From the NCBI GenBank assembly GCA_020050835.1, contig JAGVKB010000046.1, forward strand, positions 1 through 64,000: a stretch of 64,000 nt of DNA, read 5' to 3'. This document shows, one piece after another, positions 8,326 through 16,835 of this stretch; position 1 is the stretch's first letter, and every line of letters begins with the position of its first letter. Made by a program: the position numbers and the translations under genes. This stretch comes from Candidatus Obscuribacterales bacterium. GTDB taxonomy: Bacteria > Cyanobacteriota > Vampirovibrionia > Obscuribacterales > Obscuribacteraceae. Below the pieces are notes generated by a model, which saw only the letters and a program-made list of their open reading frames with translations, searched no databases and was not told where the DNA came from.

Positions 8326-9156
8326 GTGGGAGAAAAGATAAGAGTTGTAATAGCCGGAATCAACGGAAAAATGGGGCGAGCCAGCGCCCGCTGCATCCTT
8401 GAAGACCCGGGCTTGGAGCTGGTAGGCGCATTCGGTAAAGCGGACGCTGCATATGTAGGCTCCGATATCGGCGATCTTGCCTCTGTTGGCAAGATTGGTA
8501 TACTTGTCAGCAGCCGATTTCAGGACATTATTAATAGCCAACGTAAGCCGGATGTCTATCTGGATTTTACCTGTGCTGAAGCGGCTTACGGGAATTTCGC
8601 AGTGGCGCTGGCAAGCGACGTTAAGCCGGTGATTGGCACGTCGGGTCTCACTGAGAAACAGATTGGGGAGATTGTTGAGATGGCTGTGCCGGTTAAGTTA
8701 GGCGGAATGATCGTTCCGAATTTCTCAATTGGAGCTGTCTTGATGATGGAGTTCGCCCGCATGGCCGGAAGCCTTTTCTCCAATGTAGAGATAGTTGAAA
8801 TGCATCACACCAAGAAGCTCGATGCTCCCTCCGGAACCGCCATGCATACAGTTCGCAAGCTGGAGTCGACCGGTTCGTTGTTCAATGTTCGCGAAGTGGA
8901 AGAGAACGAACTGCTCGCCGGAGCGCGCGGTGGTGTTAGTTCGGCTGGTGTGCACGTCCACTCGCTGAGGCTGCCGGGACTGATCTCTCATCAGGAGGTA
9001 ATCTTTGGCGCTGATGGCGAACTGCTTACTGTCCGGCACGATAGTTACAACACGAATTGTTTTAGCAAGGGAATTCTGATGGCTATCAAAGCCGTAATCG
9101 GAATGGACCGGATGGTAGTCGGGCTTGATAAGTTGTTGAATCTTGCTGCTATTTAA
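8326..9156 (+). CDS. dapB: 4-hydroxy-tetrahydrodipicolinate reductase
   Basis: Reduces the dapA product with NAD(P)H in the diaminopimelate/lysine pathway. The dinucleotide-binding motif GINGKMG is at 11-17, GTSGL is at about 104-108, and the active-site signature EMHHTKKLDAPSGTA (158-172) supplies the catalytic His and Lys. GVHVHSLRLPG follows in the tetramerisation domain. Length (276) is normal. Translation starts at a GTG. A TATACT at 8264-8269 in the 125-base gap after dut could be a -10 element, so dapB may have its own promoter. asd and dapA follow in the same direction. Confidence 0.96.
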   Translation: MGEKIRVVIAGINGKMGRASARCILEDPGLELVGAFGKADAAYVGSDIGDLASVGKIGILVSSRFQDIINSQRKPDVYLDFTCAEAAYGNFAVALASDVKPVIGTSGLTEKQIGEIVEMAVPVKLGGMIVPNFSIGAVLMMEFARMAGSLFSNVEIVEMHHTKKLDAPSGTAMHTVRKLESTGSLFNVREVEENELLAGARGGVSSAGVHVHSLRLPGLISHQEVIFGADGELLTVRHDSYNTNCFSKGILMAIKAVIGMDRMVVGLDKLLNLAAI

Positions 9157-9185
9157 ACTAATGGACTTGGAGGAGACGGAGCGGA

Positions 9186-10238
9186 ATGGATAGAAGAGTA
9201 ACTGTTGCTATTTTGGGTGCTACCGGCCGGGTTGGGCAAGAGCTGCTTAAAGTGCTGGAGCAGCGTGATTTCCCGGTGGACCAGCTCAAACTGCTGGCGA
9301 GTGCGCGATCCAAGGATACGACAGTTACCTTCAAGGGCAAGGACTACGCAGTCACTGAACCGACGGCGGAGTCGTTTAAGGGTGTTGATATCGTGCTGTC
9401 GTCCGCTGGTGAAGCGATAAGTAAAGAGTGGGTGCCGATTGCCGTCGAGCAAGGTGCCGTCGTTATCGATAACACCAACGCTTATCGAATGGAGCCGATG
9501 GTACCGCTGGTGGTGCCTGAGGTCAATGCTCACGTTTTGCACAAGCATAACGGCATTATCGCCAATCCAAACTGTTCTACCGCTCAGCTTGTCGTCGTGC
9601 TGAAGCCGCTTCACGAGGCGGCGGGGCTGGAAAGGGTAATCGTATCAACTTATCAATCTGTCAGCGGCGCCGGCAAGGAAGCGATGGATGAGCTCGAGCA
9701 ACAGACTCGTGCCACACTTAATGACCAGGAGTTTAAGCCGCAGGTATTTCAGCGGCAGATCGCCTTCAATTTAATTCCTCACATCGACAAGTTCCTGGAC
9801 AACGGTTACACGAAAGAAGAGATGAAGGTGGTGAATGAATCGAGAAAAATGCTTGAGATTCCGGATCTGCCGATTACTTGCACCGCTGTTCGGGTACCGG
9901 TAGTGATAAGCCACAGTGAGTCTGTTACTGTTGATTTGAAGCGAGCGCTGAGCCCTGCTCAAGCACGTGAAATACTGGCTGACAGCCCTGCGATTGAGGT
10001 CTGGGATAATCCTGACGAAGCGCTCTATCCGACTCCACTCGATGCAGTCGGAGAAGATCCGGTCTATGTTGGGCGAATCAGGCGGGACACTTCTTCGCAG
10101 ACCGGTCTCAACCTCTGGGTCGTGGCCGATAACTTGCGGATCGGAGCGGCGCTGAATGCGGTGCGTATCGCTGAGTATCTGTTGAAACACAATTTGCTCA
10201 AGCAGGCAGCAAAGATAGCCGACTCAGCGGCAAAGTGA
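9186..10238 (+). CDS. asd: Aspartate-semialdehyde dehydrogenase
   Basis: Converts aspartyl phosphate to aspartate semialdehyde with NADPH, the branch point to lysine/DAP, threonine and methionine. It has the Rossmann motif GATGRVGQEL (11-20), the active-site NPNCSTAQ with Cys130, and the substrate-binding SVSGAGKEAMDEL segment. Length (350) is typical. A GGAGGAG-type ribosome site precedes the ATG, 29 bases after dapB. Having asd between dapB and dapA gives three lysine-branch enzymes in one probable operon. Confidence 0.96.
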   Translation: MDRRVTVAILGATGRVGQELLKVLEQRDFPVDQLKLLASARSKDTTVTFKGKDYAVTEPTAESFKGVDIVLSSAGEAISKEWVPIAVEQGAVVIDNTNAYRMEPMVPLVVPEVNAHVLHKHNGIIANPNCSTAQLVVVLKPLHEAAGLERVIVSTYQSVSGAGKEAMDELEQQTRATLNDQEFKPQVFQRQIAFNLIPHIDKFLDNGYTKEEMKVVNESRKMLEIPDLPITCTAVRVPVVISHSESVTVDLKRALSPAQAREILADSPAIEVWDNPDEALYPTPLDAVGEDPVYVGRIRRDTSSQTGLNLWVVADNLRIGAALNAVRIAEYLLKHNLLKQAAKIADSAAK

Positions 10239-10240
10239 TC

Positions 10241-10315
10241 ATGGAAGCAATTAGCAAGCCGAGCGAGACTTTGAAGAATTCAGAAGCGGATGTTACAAGG
10301 AGAATAAGGACGTGA
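10241..10315 (+). CDS. Possible 24-residue coupling ORF between asd and dapA
   Basis: An ATG two bases after the asd stop opens 24 codons (MEAISKPSETLKNSEADV, then a basic end). The TGA (10313-10315) overlaps the dapA GTG start as GTGA. No good ribosome site precedes it, so any translation would come from ribosomes finishing asd. It may only keep ribosomes moving into dapA, or may be chance: the gap is just 73 bases and dapA has its own AAGGAG. Confidence 0.25.
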   Translation: MEAISKPSETLKNSEADVTRRIRT

Positions 10316-11229
10316 TCGGAGCTGATGCCTCAATGTTCGGTCGAGTGATAACTGCGATGGTTACGCCGTTTGATGACGATCTCCAGATTGATTTCAAGGC
10401 GGTAGAGCGCATCGTCGATCATCTCCTGGATTCTGGTACGGAATCAATCGTCGTATCTGGTACCACGGGGGAAAGCCCGACTCTCGAGGAGTTCGAGAAA
10501 AAGGAGCTTTTGAAAGCGGTCAAGGCACGCGTTAAGGATCGCGCTAAGGTGATTATGGGAGCTGGAACCAACTCCACGTCCAAGACGATTAAGGCTTCCC
10601 AGGAAGCGGAAGCCAACGGCGCTGATGGCTTGCTGATTGTGGCTCCCTATTACAACAAGCCGAGTCAGGAAGGGCTGCTTGCTCACTTCGAGCAGGTGTC
10701 TCACGCGACCCGTCTGCCGATCATGGTTTATAACATCCCCGGCAGAACCGGCGTCAATATTCTCCCGGAAACGATGGTCGAGCTGGCCAGGCGTGCTCGC
10801 ACCATCTGTGCCCTTAAGGATTCGACTAATAGCGTCGAACAAGCCGCAGATATAGCCGGGAAAGCCCGCGATGACTTTCGCATCTATTCCGGCGATGATT
10901 ACCTGACCTTACCGTTCCTATCCGTAGGAGCGTGTGGTGTGGTCAGCGTTGCCACTCATCTGGTGGGCTCGGCGATAAGCGAGATGATCAATGCCTATTT
11001 CGCCGGTGACAGAGATAAGGCAAGAAAGCTCCACTATCAGTACTTGCCGCTGTTCAAGGGTATCTTTATGGCGCCAAATCCCACCTGTGTGAAGTATGCT
11101 CTCTCCAAACTCGGACTCTGTAAACCGCATCTTCGGCTGCCGTTGGTTCCGCTGGCCGACAAGCAGAGAGAGGCGATGGATGCTCTTCTCAAAGAGTTCA
11201 ACGCTTCTGTGAAGCTTCAAACCGCCTGA
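10312..11229 (+). CDS. dapA: 4-hydroxy-tetrahydrodipicolinate synthase
   Basis: Condenses pyruvate with aspartate semialdehyde, the first committed step to diaminopimelate. It is a TIM barrel with SGTTGES (49-55), the YYNKPSQEGL loop (113-122), Tyr140 in MVYNIPGRTGVN and the Schiff-base Lys169 in CALKDST. At 305 residues it is slightly longer than usual at the N-terminus. The start is GTG, nine bases after AAGGAG (10297-10302). ATG at residue 8 is an alternative. It is third in the dapB-asd-dapA run, with rnj 34 bases downstream. Confidence 0.96.
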   Translation: MIGADASMFGRVITAMVTPFDDDLQIDFKAVERIVDHLLDSGTESIVVSGTTGESPTLEEFEKKELLKAVKARVKDRAKVIMGAGTNSTSKTIKASQEAEANGADGLLIVAPYYNKPSQEGLLAHFEQVSHATRLPIMVYNIPGRTGVNILPETMVELARRARTICALKDSTNSVEQAADIAGKARDDFRIYSGDDYLTLPFLSVGACGVVSVATHLVGSAISEMINAYFAGDRDKARKLHYQYLPLFKGIFMAPNPTCVKYALSKLGLCKPHLRLPLVPLADKQREAMDALLKEFNASVKLQTA

Positions 11230-11263
11230 TTTATGATGGGCAAGACCCGAAAAGGAGTTTCCT

Positions 11264-13081
11264 GTGGTTTCAGATAATACAACGCCGACGGACGGACCGA
11301 AGAATAGTCGAAGCAGTGTAAGCGCGCAAGCGCAGAGCGTCTCGTCCGGCACCGCATCAATATCCGGCGCGGGGCTCAAAGTAATCCCGCTGGGCGGATT
11401 GGGCGAGATCGGCAAGAATACAATGGTCTTGCGTTACGGCAACGACATGATTCTTGTCGATGCCGGATTGGCGTTCCCCTCGGAAGATATGTTGGGAGTA
11501 GATCTAGTCTTGCCTGACTACAGCTTTCTGGTTGAGAATCAGGACAAAATCAGAGGCCTGGTAATTACTCACGGCCACGAGGATCACATTGGTGGCATTC
11601 CGTTTATTCTTCGGCATCTCTCGATTCCAGTAATCTACGGACCGTCTCTGGCGCTCGGTCTGCTGGAAGGAAAGTTGGCTGAAGTCGGACTGGAAGATCG
11701 CACCGTCATGCGAAAGGTCAAGCCGCGACAGGAAGTGAAGATCGGCTGTTTCTCCGTGAAGTTCATCCGTTGCACTCATTCAATCGCTGACTCCTACAGC
11801 TTAATTATTCGCACTCCGGTGGGAAATGTTGTGCACACCGGCGATTTCAAATTCGACTTCACTCCGGTGGATGGCGAGCAGTACGACATCGCCAGCTTGA
11901 CTGCCGCCGCGGAAGAAGGTGTGTTGCTGCTCATGAGTGATAGCACTAATGTTGAGCGTGAAGGCTTCACTCCGTCTGAGCGAACGGTTTGGAGAAAACT
12001 CGACGAAATATTTGCAAACGCCAAGAAGAGAATTATTGTCACCACATTTGCCAGCAATGTTCACCGAGTAAGGCAAGTGCTGCAGGCGGCGATGAAGTAT
12101 GAGCGCAAGGTAACTGTGCTCGGGCGCTCGATGCTCAATCTTGCCGGAATTGCCAGAGAGCTAGGTTACATGACCTATCCGGACGGGCTCATCATTCCGC
12201 CCGAAGAGACTAGAAAGTTACCGATGGATAAGGTGGTCGTTCTCACTACCGGCAGTCAGGGCGAGCCGCTGTCAGCGTTAACCCGCATTGCCAATGACGA
12301 GCATAAACAGATTAAGATAGTCGCCGGCGATACGGTGATCATTTCAGCAACTCCAATCCCTGGCAACGAGCGCTCGATTGCCAATACTATTAATGCACTG
12401 TTCGTGCGTGGAGCCGATGTGATTTACGGCCGTAATGCCGGTGTTCACGTCTCCGGTCATGCTTGCCGAGAGGAGCAGAAGATGATGATCAATTTCTGTA
12501 AGCCTAAGTTCTTCATGCCGGTTCACGGGGAGTATCGCATGCTGGTGCGTCACGGAGAACTGGCTGAAGAGTGTGGTATCAGCGGGCAGAACGTGTTCGT
12601 TATGGAAAATGGTGATGTGCTCGAGGTGTTTAAGGACAGGGCTCAAAAGCAGGCGGCGATCAAAGCTGGTGTCGTGTTGGTTGATTCGTCTCGCGAATGG
12701 GAGATAGACGATCAAATTGTCGAGCAGCGTCGTCATCTAGCTGAAGATGGCATGGTAACCGTCGCCGTCACTCTCGATCGCGGTAAGCGAATCGCTGCCG
12801 GACCGGACATTTCTATGAAAGGATTGATTCTTCCCAGGGGCTTGTCGCCAGAGGAGTTTCTAGTTCGTTTGAAAGCGGAGGTAGAGTCAATTCTCGAGAA
12901 GGGAGCGGTTGCAGCAAAGTCTCATGGAATGGATTTGCGAACGTATCTGCAGCACGAACTCGTCAATTTCTTTGTCGAGAAGATGAAATCCAGGCCTTTG
13001 GTGCAAATCGTTCTTCAAGAGGTTGTTACCAATGCACCAAGAACAAAGCCACAGTCCACGAAGTCCACGTCTAGAGATTGA
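11264..13081 (+). CDS. rnj: Ribonuclease J
   Basis: Metallo-beta-lactamase/beta-CASP ribonuclease with 5'-3' exo- and endonuclease activity, involved in mRNA decay and rRNA maturation. The zinc motif HGHEDHIGG is at 103-111. CTHSIADS, HTGDFKFD, the beta-CASP region with SDSTNVEREG, and the HVSGHACREE motif follow in order. The C-terminal domain is present. It has 605 residues against about 555 in Bacillus; the extra is a 37-residue Ser/Thr-rich N-terminal leader before LKVIPLGG. The start is GTG behind AAGGAG. The dapA-rnj neighbourhood is common in Gram-positive bacteria and cyanobacterial relatives. Confidence 0.95.
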   Translation: MVSDNTTPTDGPKNSRSSVSAQAQSVSSGTASISGAGLKVIPLGGLGEIGKNTMVLRYGNDMILVDAGLAFPSEDMLGVDLVLPDYSFLVENQDKIRGLVITHGHEDHIGGIPFILRHLSIPVIYGPSLALGLLEGKLAEVGLEDRTVMRKVKPRQEVKIGCFSVKFIRCTHSIADSYSLIIRTPVGNVVHTGDFKFDFTPVDGEQYDIASLTAAAEEGVLLLMSDSTNVEREGFTPSERTVWRKLDEIFANAKKRIIVTTFASNVHRVRQVLQAAMKYERKVTVLGRSMLNLAGIARELGYMTYPDGLIIPPEETRKLPMDKVVVLTTGSQGEPLSALTRIANDEHKQIKIVAGDTVIISATPIPGNERSIANTINALFVRGADVIYGRNAGVHVSGHACREEQKMMINFCKPKFFMPVHGEYRMLVRHGELAEECGISGQNVFVMENGDVLEVFKDRAQKQAAIKAGVVLVDSSREWEIDDQIVEQRRHLAEDGMVTVAVTLDRGKRIAAGPDISMKGLILPRGLSPEEFLVRLKAEVESILEKGAVAAKSHGMDLRTYLQHELVNFFVEKMKSRPLVQIVLQEVVTNAPRTKPQSTKSTSRD

Positions 13082-13084
13082 CGT

Positions 13085-14179
13085 ATGGTCTGGCGAGAGA
13101 TATCTGCTTCGCAAATGAATTCGCTCAAAGATCCATTGATCGTTGATGTGCGTTCGCCTTGCGAGCATGAGGCGGAGCGCATAATCAGCTCTAGGAATAT
13201 TCCGCTCTTGTCTAACGCCGAACGAGTGCTGGTCGGGACTTTATATGTTCAGCAAGGCGAGCTTGTTGCGCGCCGTCAGGCCGTAAAACTGATCGCCCCG
13301 AAAATTCCGGAGATATTGAATCAGATCTGCGAATTACGTAAGCCGGGACAGACGGTGGTTGTTCACTGCTGGCGCGGTGGTTTGCGCAGTGAAGCGGTTG
13401 CAAGCATGTTAAGTATCGTTGGTCTGGACTGCTTTCGCCTCACCGGCGGATACAAAGCCTGGCGCAGGCAGCTTTTGTCCGAATTTGCAGCCGGCGCTTA
13501 CGAGTTTGTACCGGTGGTCTTGCATGGCAACACCGGGGTGGGCAAGACAGAGCTATTGCGCGAGTTGGAGAAAGCAGGGCAAGCGGTCCTTGATTTGGAG
13601 GCGCTGGCAAATCATCGGGGTTCCGTGTTTGGCGGCATGGGTCTTGGTAAACAGCCGACTCAGAAGAATTTCGAGTCTTTACTTTGGTCTCGCTTACGGA
13701 GTTTCAGAGACGGCCATGTGTTCATGGAGGCCGAAAGCAGGAAGATCGGCAAGATTGCTTTGCCAGATTGTATTTTCGAGCGAATTCAGCATGGTCGAAT
13801 GGTGCTTGTCGGTGGAAGCTTAGAACAACGGGCAGGCAGAATTATTGCCGATTATGCACAGGTGCTGGACTCTGCTGCCAAGCAACAGGCTTTCGATTCA
13901 CTGATGTGCTTGAAAGAGAGATTGGGCGTCAAGCTGGTGCAAGAGATTCAAGAGCTGTTTTTGGCAGGAAGAGTTGTTGAGGCTGTAAAGATGCTCTTGG
14001 TCGAATATTATGACCCACTCTACAGCAGACAAATCAAGCAAGCTGGTACTTTCGAGCTTGAAGTCAACGGAGACGATCCGGTGAAGGCCGCCAGGCAGGT
14101 GCTTGCATGGTTGCCATCTAACGTGACTATCAGTGTAATTCCAGAAAGCAAGGTGCAACTTGACAAACACGTTTCATGA
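13085..14179 (+). CDS. mnmH: tRNA 2-selenouridine synthase (MnmH/SelU)
   Basis: Replaces the sulfur of 5-substituted 2-thiouridine at the wobble position of tRNA Lys/Glu/Gln with selenium, by way of a geranyl intermediate in the known enzyme. The N-terminal rhodanese domain has DVRSPCEHE (21-29) and the catalytic Cys95 in VHCWRGGLRSE. The second domain has the P-loop GNTGVGKTE (148-156), followed by ANHRGSVFGG and EAESRKIG, and ends with YYDPLY. Length (364) is standard. It starts three bases after the rnj stop and its end overlaps the next gene by 20 bases. Its presence implies a selenophosphate supply (selD) elsewhere in the genome. Confidence 0.95.
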   Translation: MVWREISASQMNSLKDPLIVDVRSPCEHEAERIISSRNIPLLSNAERVLVGTLYVQQGELVARRQAVKLIAPKIPEILNQICELRKPGQTVVVHCWRGGLRSEAVASMLSIVGLDCFRLTGGYKAWRRQLLSEFAAGAYEFVPVVLHGNTGVGKTELLRELEKAGQAVLDLEALANHRGSVFGGMGLGKQPTQKNFESLLWSRLRSFRDGHVFMEAESRKIGKIALPDCIFERIQHGRMVLVGGSLEQRAGRIIADYAQVLDSAAKQQAFDSLMCLKERLGVKLVQEIQELFLAGRVVEAVKMLLVEYYDPLYSRQIKQAGTFELEVNGDDPVKAARQVLAWLPSNVTISVIPESKVQLDKHVS

Positions 14180-14891
14180 ATTAGGAATTCCGTTCCCACT
14201 GTTTGAGGCGGTGACCGACGAAGCTTCCGAGTATGCCGGATTGGCATCCTGCTCTTTTTGCAGACATGGCGATCGCCACTGTTTTAACCTTGGAATCGGC
14301 TGCGCAGTCATGGTCAACTGCCCACATTGCGGGGATGTCAACGGTCTCGATGCTGATGACAAAGAGGATGTTGCCTGCCATTCCTGCGGGGAGGATGTAG
14401 CCTTTCCTGATCTGGTAGACGAAGAGATTCGAACTTGCTTTGAGTGTTTGCGTGCTGGAAAGGCTGCCATAACGAAGGACACAGCATTCGGAATGATCTC
14501 TTGGGAACAGGCGATTGAAGGGCTCACCCACGGAGTGCCAGGTCTTGCGACCTCTGATTTTGAGACCGTTTCGCAGGGGGCGAGCGACTGGGTTCGGGTG
14601 AAATTACCGGCTGAAGTAATGTTTGAGCTGCTTCGTACGCCTGGTTATCTAACCTGGCAGGGCGAACGTTGGCAGTTCTGTTGCCAACAACCGATGGTTT
14701 ATCAAGGCCCTTGGAAACGCGATGACTTTCTAAATAATGCCCCCGATGGCGACGGTCGGTCCTGTTTTGAGCGAATCGTTCAAGGTGGCACTGGCGAGTT
14801 CTGGGATCAAGGATTTAGCGATTGTACCGGCTTCTATGTTTTCAAGTGCAGAAAGTGCCAAGCGCTTGTTGCTCATTGGGACGTGGACTGA
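14160..14891 (+). CDS. CbrC/UPF0167-like cysteine-rich protein
   Basis: This 243-residue protein has many Cys pairs: CSFC near residue 31, CPHC near 54, CHSC near 73, CFEC near 93 and CRKC near 231, so it probably binds zinc. The order of segments (LPLF-like opening, the Cys-x2-Cys block, a C.FC..AG.AA stretch, RTPGYLTWQGERW, and a C-terminal KCRKCQALVAHWDVD) fits the CbrC family, which in E. coli affects colicin E2 sensitivity by an unknown route. The start is a TTG inside the mnmH end, preceded by AAGGTG. The 20-base overlap suggests translational coupling with mnmH. The biochemical role is unknown. Confidence 0.65.
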   Translation: MTNTFHELGIPFPLFEAVTDEASEYAGLASCSFCRHGDRHCFNLGIGCAVMVNCPHCGDVNGLDADDKEDVACHSCGEDVAFPDLVDEEIRTCFECLRAGKAAITKDTAFGMISWEQAIEGLTHGVPGLATSDFETVSQGASDWVRVKLPAEVMFELLRTPGYLTWQGERWQFCCQQPMVYQGPWKRDDFLNNAPDGDGRSCFERIVQGGTGEFWDQGFSDCTGFYVFKCRKCQALVAHWDVD

Positions 14892-14936
14892 ACGGAGTTG
14901 CCCTATCCACTGAGCAGCTTAACCAGGGCGGCAACA

Positions 14937-14960
14937 GGCTGCCAGCACCCGCTGGCAGCC
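14937..14960 (+). terminator. Hairpin after the CbrC-like gene, probable terminator
   Basis: GGCTGCCAGC (14937-14946) and GCTGGCAGCC (14951-14960) form a perfect 10 bp GC-rich stem with loop ACCC, 46 bases past the stop. The following bases (GTAATTTG) give only a weak T run, so termination would be partial. It ends the peptidase-to-CbrC transcription run. Confidence 0.5.
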
Positions 14961-15204
14961 GTAATTTGAACGCAGCGATAGCTTGGAAATGCTGTGTTAA
15001 CAGGGTGGACCTGGCCTCGGCATCAGCTCAAAGTTGCCCAGCCGTCCCGGTACGGCAATTGATGCTTCACCTCTAACCGGCAAGGAGAAGCAGCCGCAAG
15101 AGACTCAAGATGCCGGACCGCGATCCCTGCCCCAAAAAGAACTTCCCCCCCGCATGACTTTGGGAGGGAAGGACTTGTTGTGGTGGATTAGGTAAGGAGG
15201 AAAC
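14961..15204. other. Leader region ahead of a 14-codon ORF
   Basis: These 244 bases have no protein gene. Near the right end an imperfect 10 bp hairpin (CTTCCCCCCC at 15142-15151 with GGGAGGGAAG at 15162-15171, one mismatch) stands about 22 bases before a strong ribosome site (AAGGAGG at 15194-15200). No clear promoter is visible. The arrangement resembles the 5' untranslated region of a small gene. Confidence 0.4.
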
Positions 15205-15249
15205 ATGGCACCTGGCGGTTATTCCACCCTGTGCCTTGTAACCACATAA
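15205..15249 (+). CDS. Possible 14-residue peptide gene with a strong ribosome site
   Basis: ATG at 15205 follows AAGGAGG with four bases between, among the best ribosome sites in the window. It opens only 14 codons (MAPGGYSTLCLVTT) before TAA. A hairpin lies upstream and an intrinsic terminator about 55 bases downstream, so leader, ORF and terminator form a self-contained unit. It could be a secreted or modified peptide precursor, a tiny regulatory protein or a non-functional relic. The sequence is not recognised and no modifying enzyme is adjacent. Confidence 0.35.
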   Translation: MAPGGYSTLCLVTT

Positions 15250-15304
15250 TAGCAGCGGCAATTAGCGGTGGCGGTTAAAAAACTTGAAGAGGGACCCGTC
15301 CGAC

Positions 15305-15333
15305 CCAACACCGATGTTGGATGAGATTTTTTT
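15305..15333 (+). terminator. Intrinsic terminator
   Basis: CCAACA (15305-15310) pairs with TGTTGG (15315-15320) around CCGA. A seven-T run at 15327-15333 follows after six bases. The stem is short but the T tract is strong. It lies just before the converging end of sepF. Confidence 0.5.
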
Positions 15334-15342
15334 AATCGGTTC

Positions 15343-15873
15343 TCAGCTCTTGGGCCAAAGACTGCTTAGGCTGAGCCTGTCCGCCGTACCCGCTCCGCTG
15401 TAGAGGAAGTCGAGTGGATTCGGCTCCTTGGCAGTTTTGGCGCTCTCTTTCTCATTAGTTACTATACGGAAATTGCTCGGGCAAAAGAGATAAACCTGTT
15501 CACTCATTTTGTGAAAGTCACCATCAATTGCTGCTGAAGCTCCCGATACAAAGTCGACCAGGCGATTCGCATCTTGTTTGCGGAGGTTCTCCAAAGAGAT
15601 GGTGGCTGCGCATCGTGTTCGCAAACATTCCACTATATCTATTGCCTCGTCAAAGTTTGCCGGAGCAAACATCGAAATGTGAGGACCACTATTGGAAGGA
15701 ACGATTCGAGATGACACCATCGGCATGTTCTTGCGATCGATCACCGCCGGGAAAAGATCGACTTCCTTCTTGGTCTGCCGTCCATTCGTTCCGTTGGTTG
15801 AAGTCGGCTTATTTTCAGGCGTTTCGGTATTATCTTGAGACATAACTTCCTTTTGCCATCCAAACAGGTTCAC
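15343..15873 (-). CDS. sepF: Cell division protein SepF
   Basis: Membrane-associated FtsZ partner that bundles and anchors the Z-ring. The conserved domain spans about residues 63-140: HISMFAPANFDEAIDIVECL, ISLENLRKQDANRLVDFVSG, AIDGDFHKMSEQVYLFCPSNFRI. The opening MNLFGWQKEVM could be the usual amphipathic membrane-targeting stretch, which favours the GTG start at 15873 over the ATG at 15843 (the latter has an AAGGAAG site). A polar Asn/Thr-rich linker joins the two, and the C-terminal tail is longer than in Bacillus SepF. SepF replaces ZipA/FtsA-type anchors in cyanobacteria and Gram-positives. It is transcribed alone here, away from ftsZ. Confidence 0.85.
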   Translation of the reverse strand: MNLFGWQKEVMSQDNTETPENKPTSTNGTNGRQTKKEVDLFPAVIDRKNMPMVSSRIVPSNSGPHISMFAPANFDEAIDIVECLRTRCAATISLENLRKQDANRLVDFVSGASAAIDGDFHKMSEQVYLFCPSNFRIVTNEKESAKTAKEPNPLDFLYSGAGTADRLSLSSLWPKS

Positions 15874-15923
15874 AGGGTACCCCTCATTCTAGTGATTTTA
15901 AGCTAATTGGCAAGAGTTGATAC

Positions 15924-15929
15924 ATTATA
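15924..15929 (-). promoter_or_regulatory. -10 box for sepF
   Basis: On the minus strand a consensus TATAAT lies about 50 bases before the sepF start. No clear -35 box is seen at the normal distance. Confidence 0.4.
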
Positions 15930-16097
15930 AGCGCTGGGGGATCTTGTCACTCACCTTTTGCGCAACCTTAAGTTAGTCGGATGACGGCTCGTGTCCGTTG
16001 AGGTCTTGCTGAATCACTATTTCCCCGCGGATCGAATGGAGCACCTTCGGTGGTGGCGTGGTGACACGTGGAAGGCTATCACACAATGATCTCTCGT

Positions 16098-16835
16098 TCA
16101 ATCTTCCTGACCGTCGAAGGCTAAGACATTTGCGATCGCCTCGGCCAGGACGAGATCTTCAGGCTCAGTAACTTTCAGATTTAATTTTGAACCGCGCGCA
16201 GTGCTAACCGGATAGCCTGCTGCCTCGAGCAGCGCGGCATCATCAGTAGCTGTCAAATTGAGCTGTTGTCCCTGTTCGTGAGCTGCTACTAGCCATTCGA
16301 ACTTCGCTGCCTGCGGTGTCTGAACCAATACGAGCGAGTCCCTGTCAAGCGTCTCTGCGATGCGCTCTCCGTTTCTTCGCTTGATCGTGTCGGAAGCGGC
16401 TATGCAGGCTGTGCAGGCTCCATCTCGCCGAACTGTCCTGATTACCTCGTCAATTAATTCAGTACTCAGAAATGGCCGAGCGGCATCATGGACAATCACC
16501 ATTTCCGGTGGCGGGGCTATTTCGGAAATTGCCGACAAGCCTCGACTGACTGATATTTGTCTGGTTGCACCACCGGTGATTACGAGCACTTTGTCGCCTA
16601 TCCCCAACTGCTCCGCCTCGGAGCGAATAGTCGGCGCCATCGCCTCGAGTGTCGCAATAACGGTAAGTTTGATCTCCGGATGTTTGCACAACTGTAGAAG
16701 CGACCATTGATAAAGCGGCTTTCCTCTTAATTGCAAAAACTGCTTGGGTTTCGAGCCAGAGCTTTGTGCCAGGCGGGTACCGGCTCCGGCGGCAGCAAGA
16801 ATTGCATAGACCGACGGCTGCTTCGACTGATTCAT
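16098..16835 (-). CDS. ispD: 2-C-methyl-D-erythritol 4-phosphate cytidylyltransferase
   Basis: Third step of the MEP isoprenoid pathway: transfers CMP from CTP to methylerythritol phosphate. The nucleotide-binding signature is AAAGAGTRL (14-22) with KPKQFLQLRGKP (29-40), and VIVHDAARPF and the VQTPQAAKFEWL segments are in place. The final KVTEPEDLVLAE matches the family ending. Length (245) is typical. The ATG overlaps the stop of scpB by one base (TAATG), so ispD is the last gene of an scpA-scpB-ispD unit. The pairing with condensin genes is unusual. Confidence 0.96.
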   Translation of the reverse strand: MNQSKQPSVYAILAAAGAGTRLAQSSGSKPKQFLQLRGKPLYQWSLLQLCKHPEIKLTVIATLEAMAPTIRSEAEQLGIGDKVLVITGGATRQISVSRGLSAISEIAPPPEMVIVHDAARPFLSTELIDEVIRTVRRDGACTACIAASDTIKRRNGERIAETLDRDSLVLVQTPQAAKFEWLVAAHEQGQQLNLTATDDAALLEAAGYPVSTARGSKLNLKVTEPEDLVLAEAIANVLAFDGQED

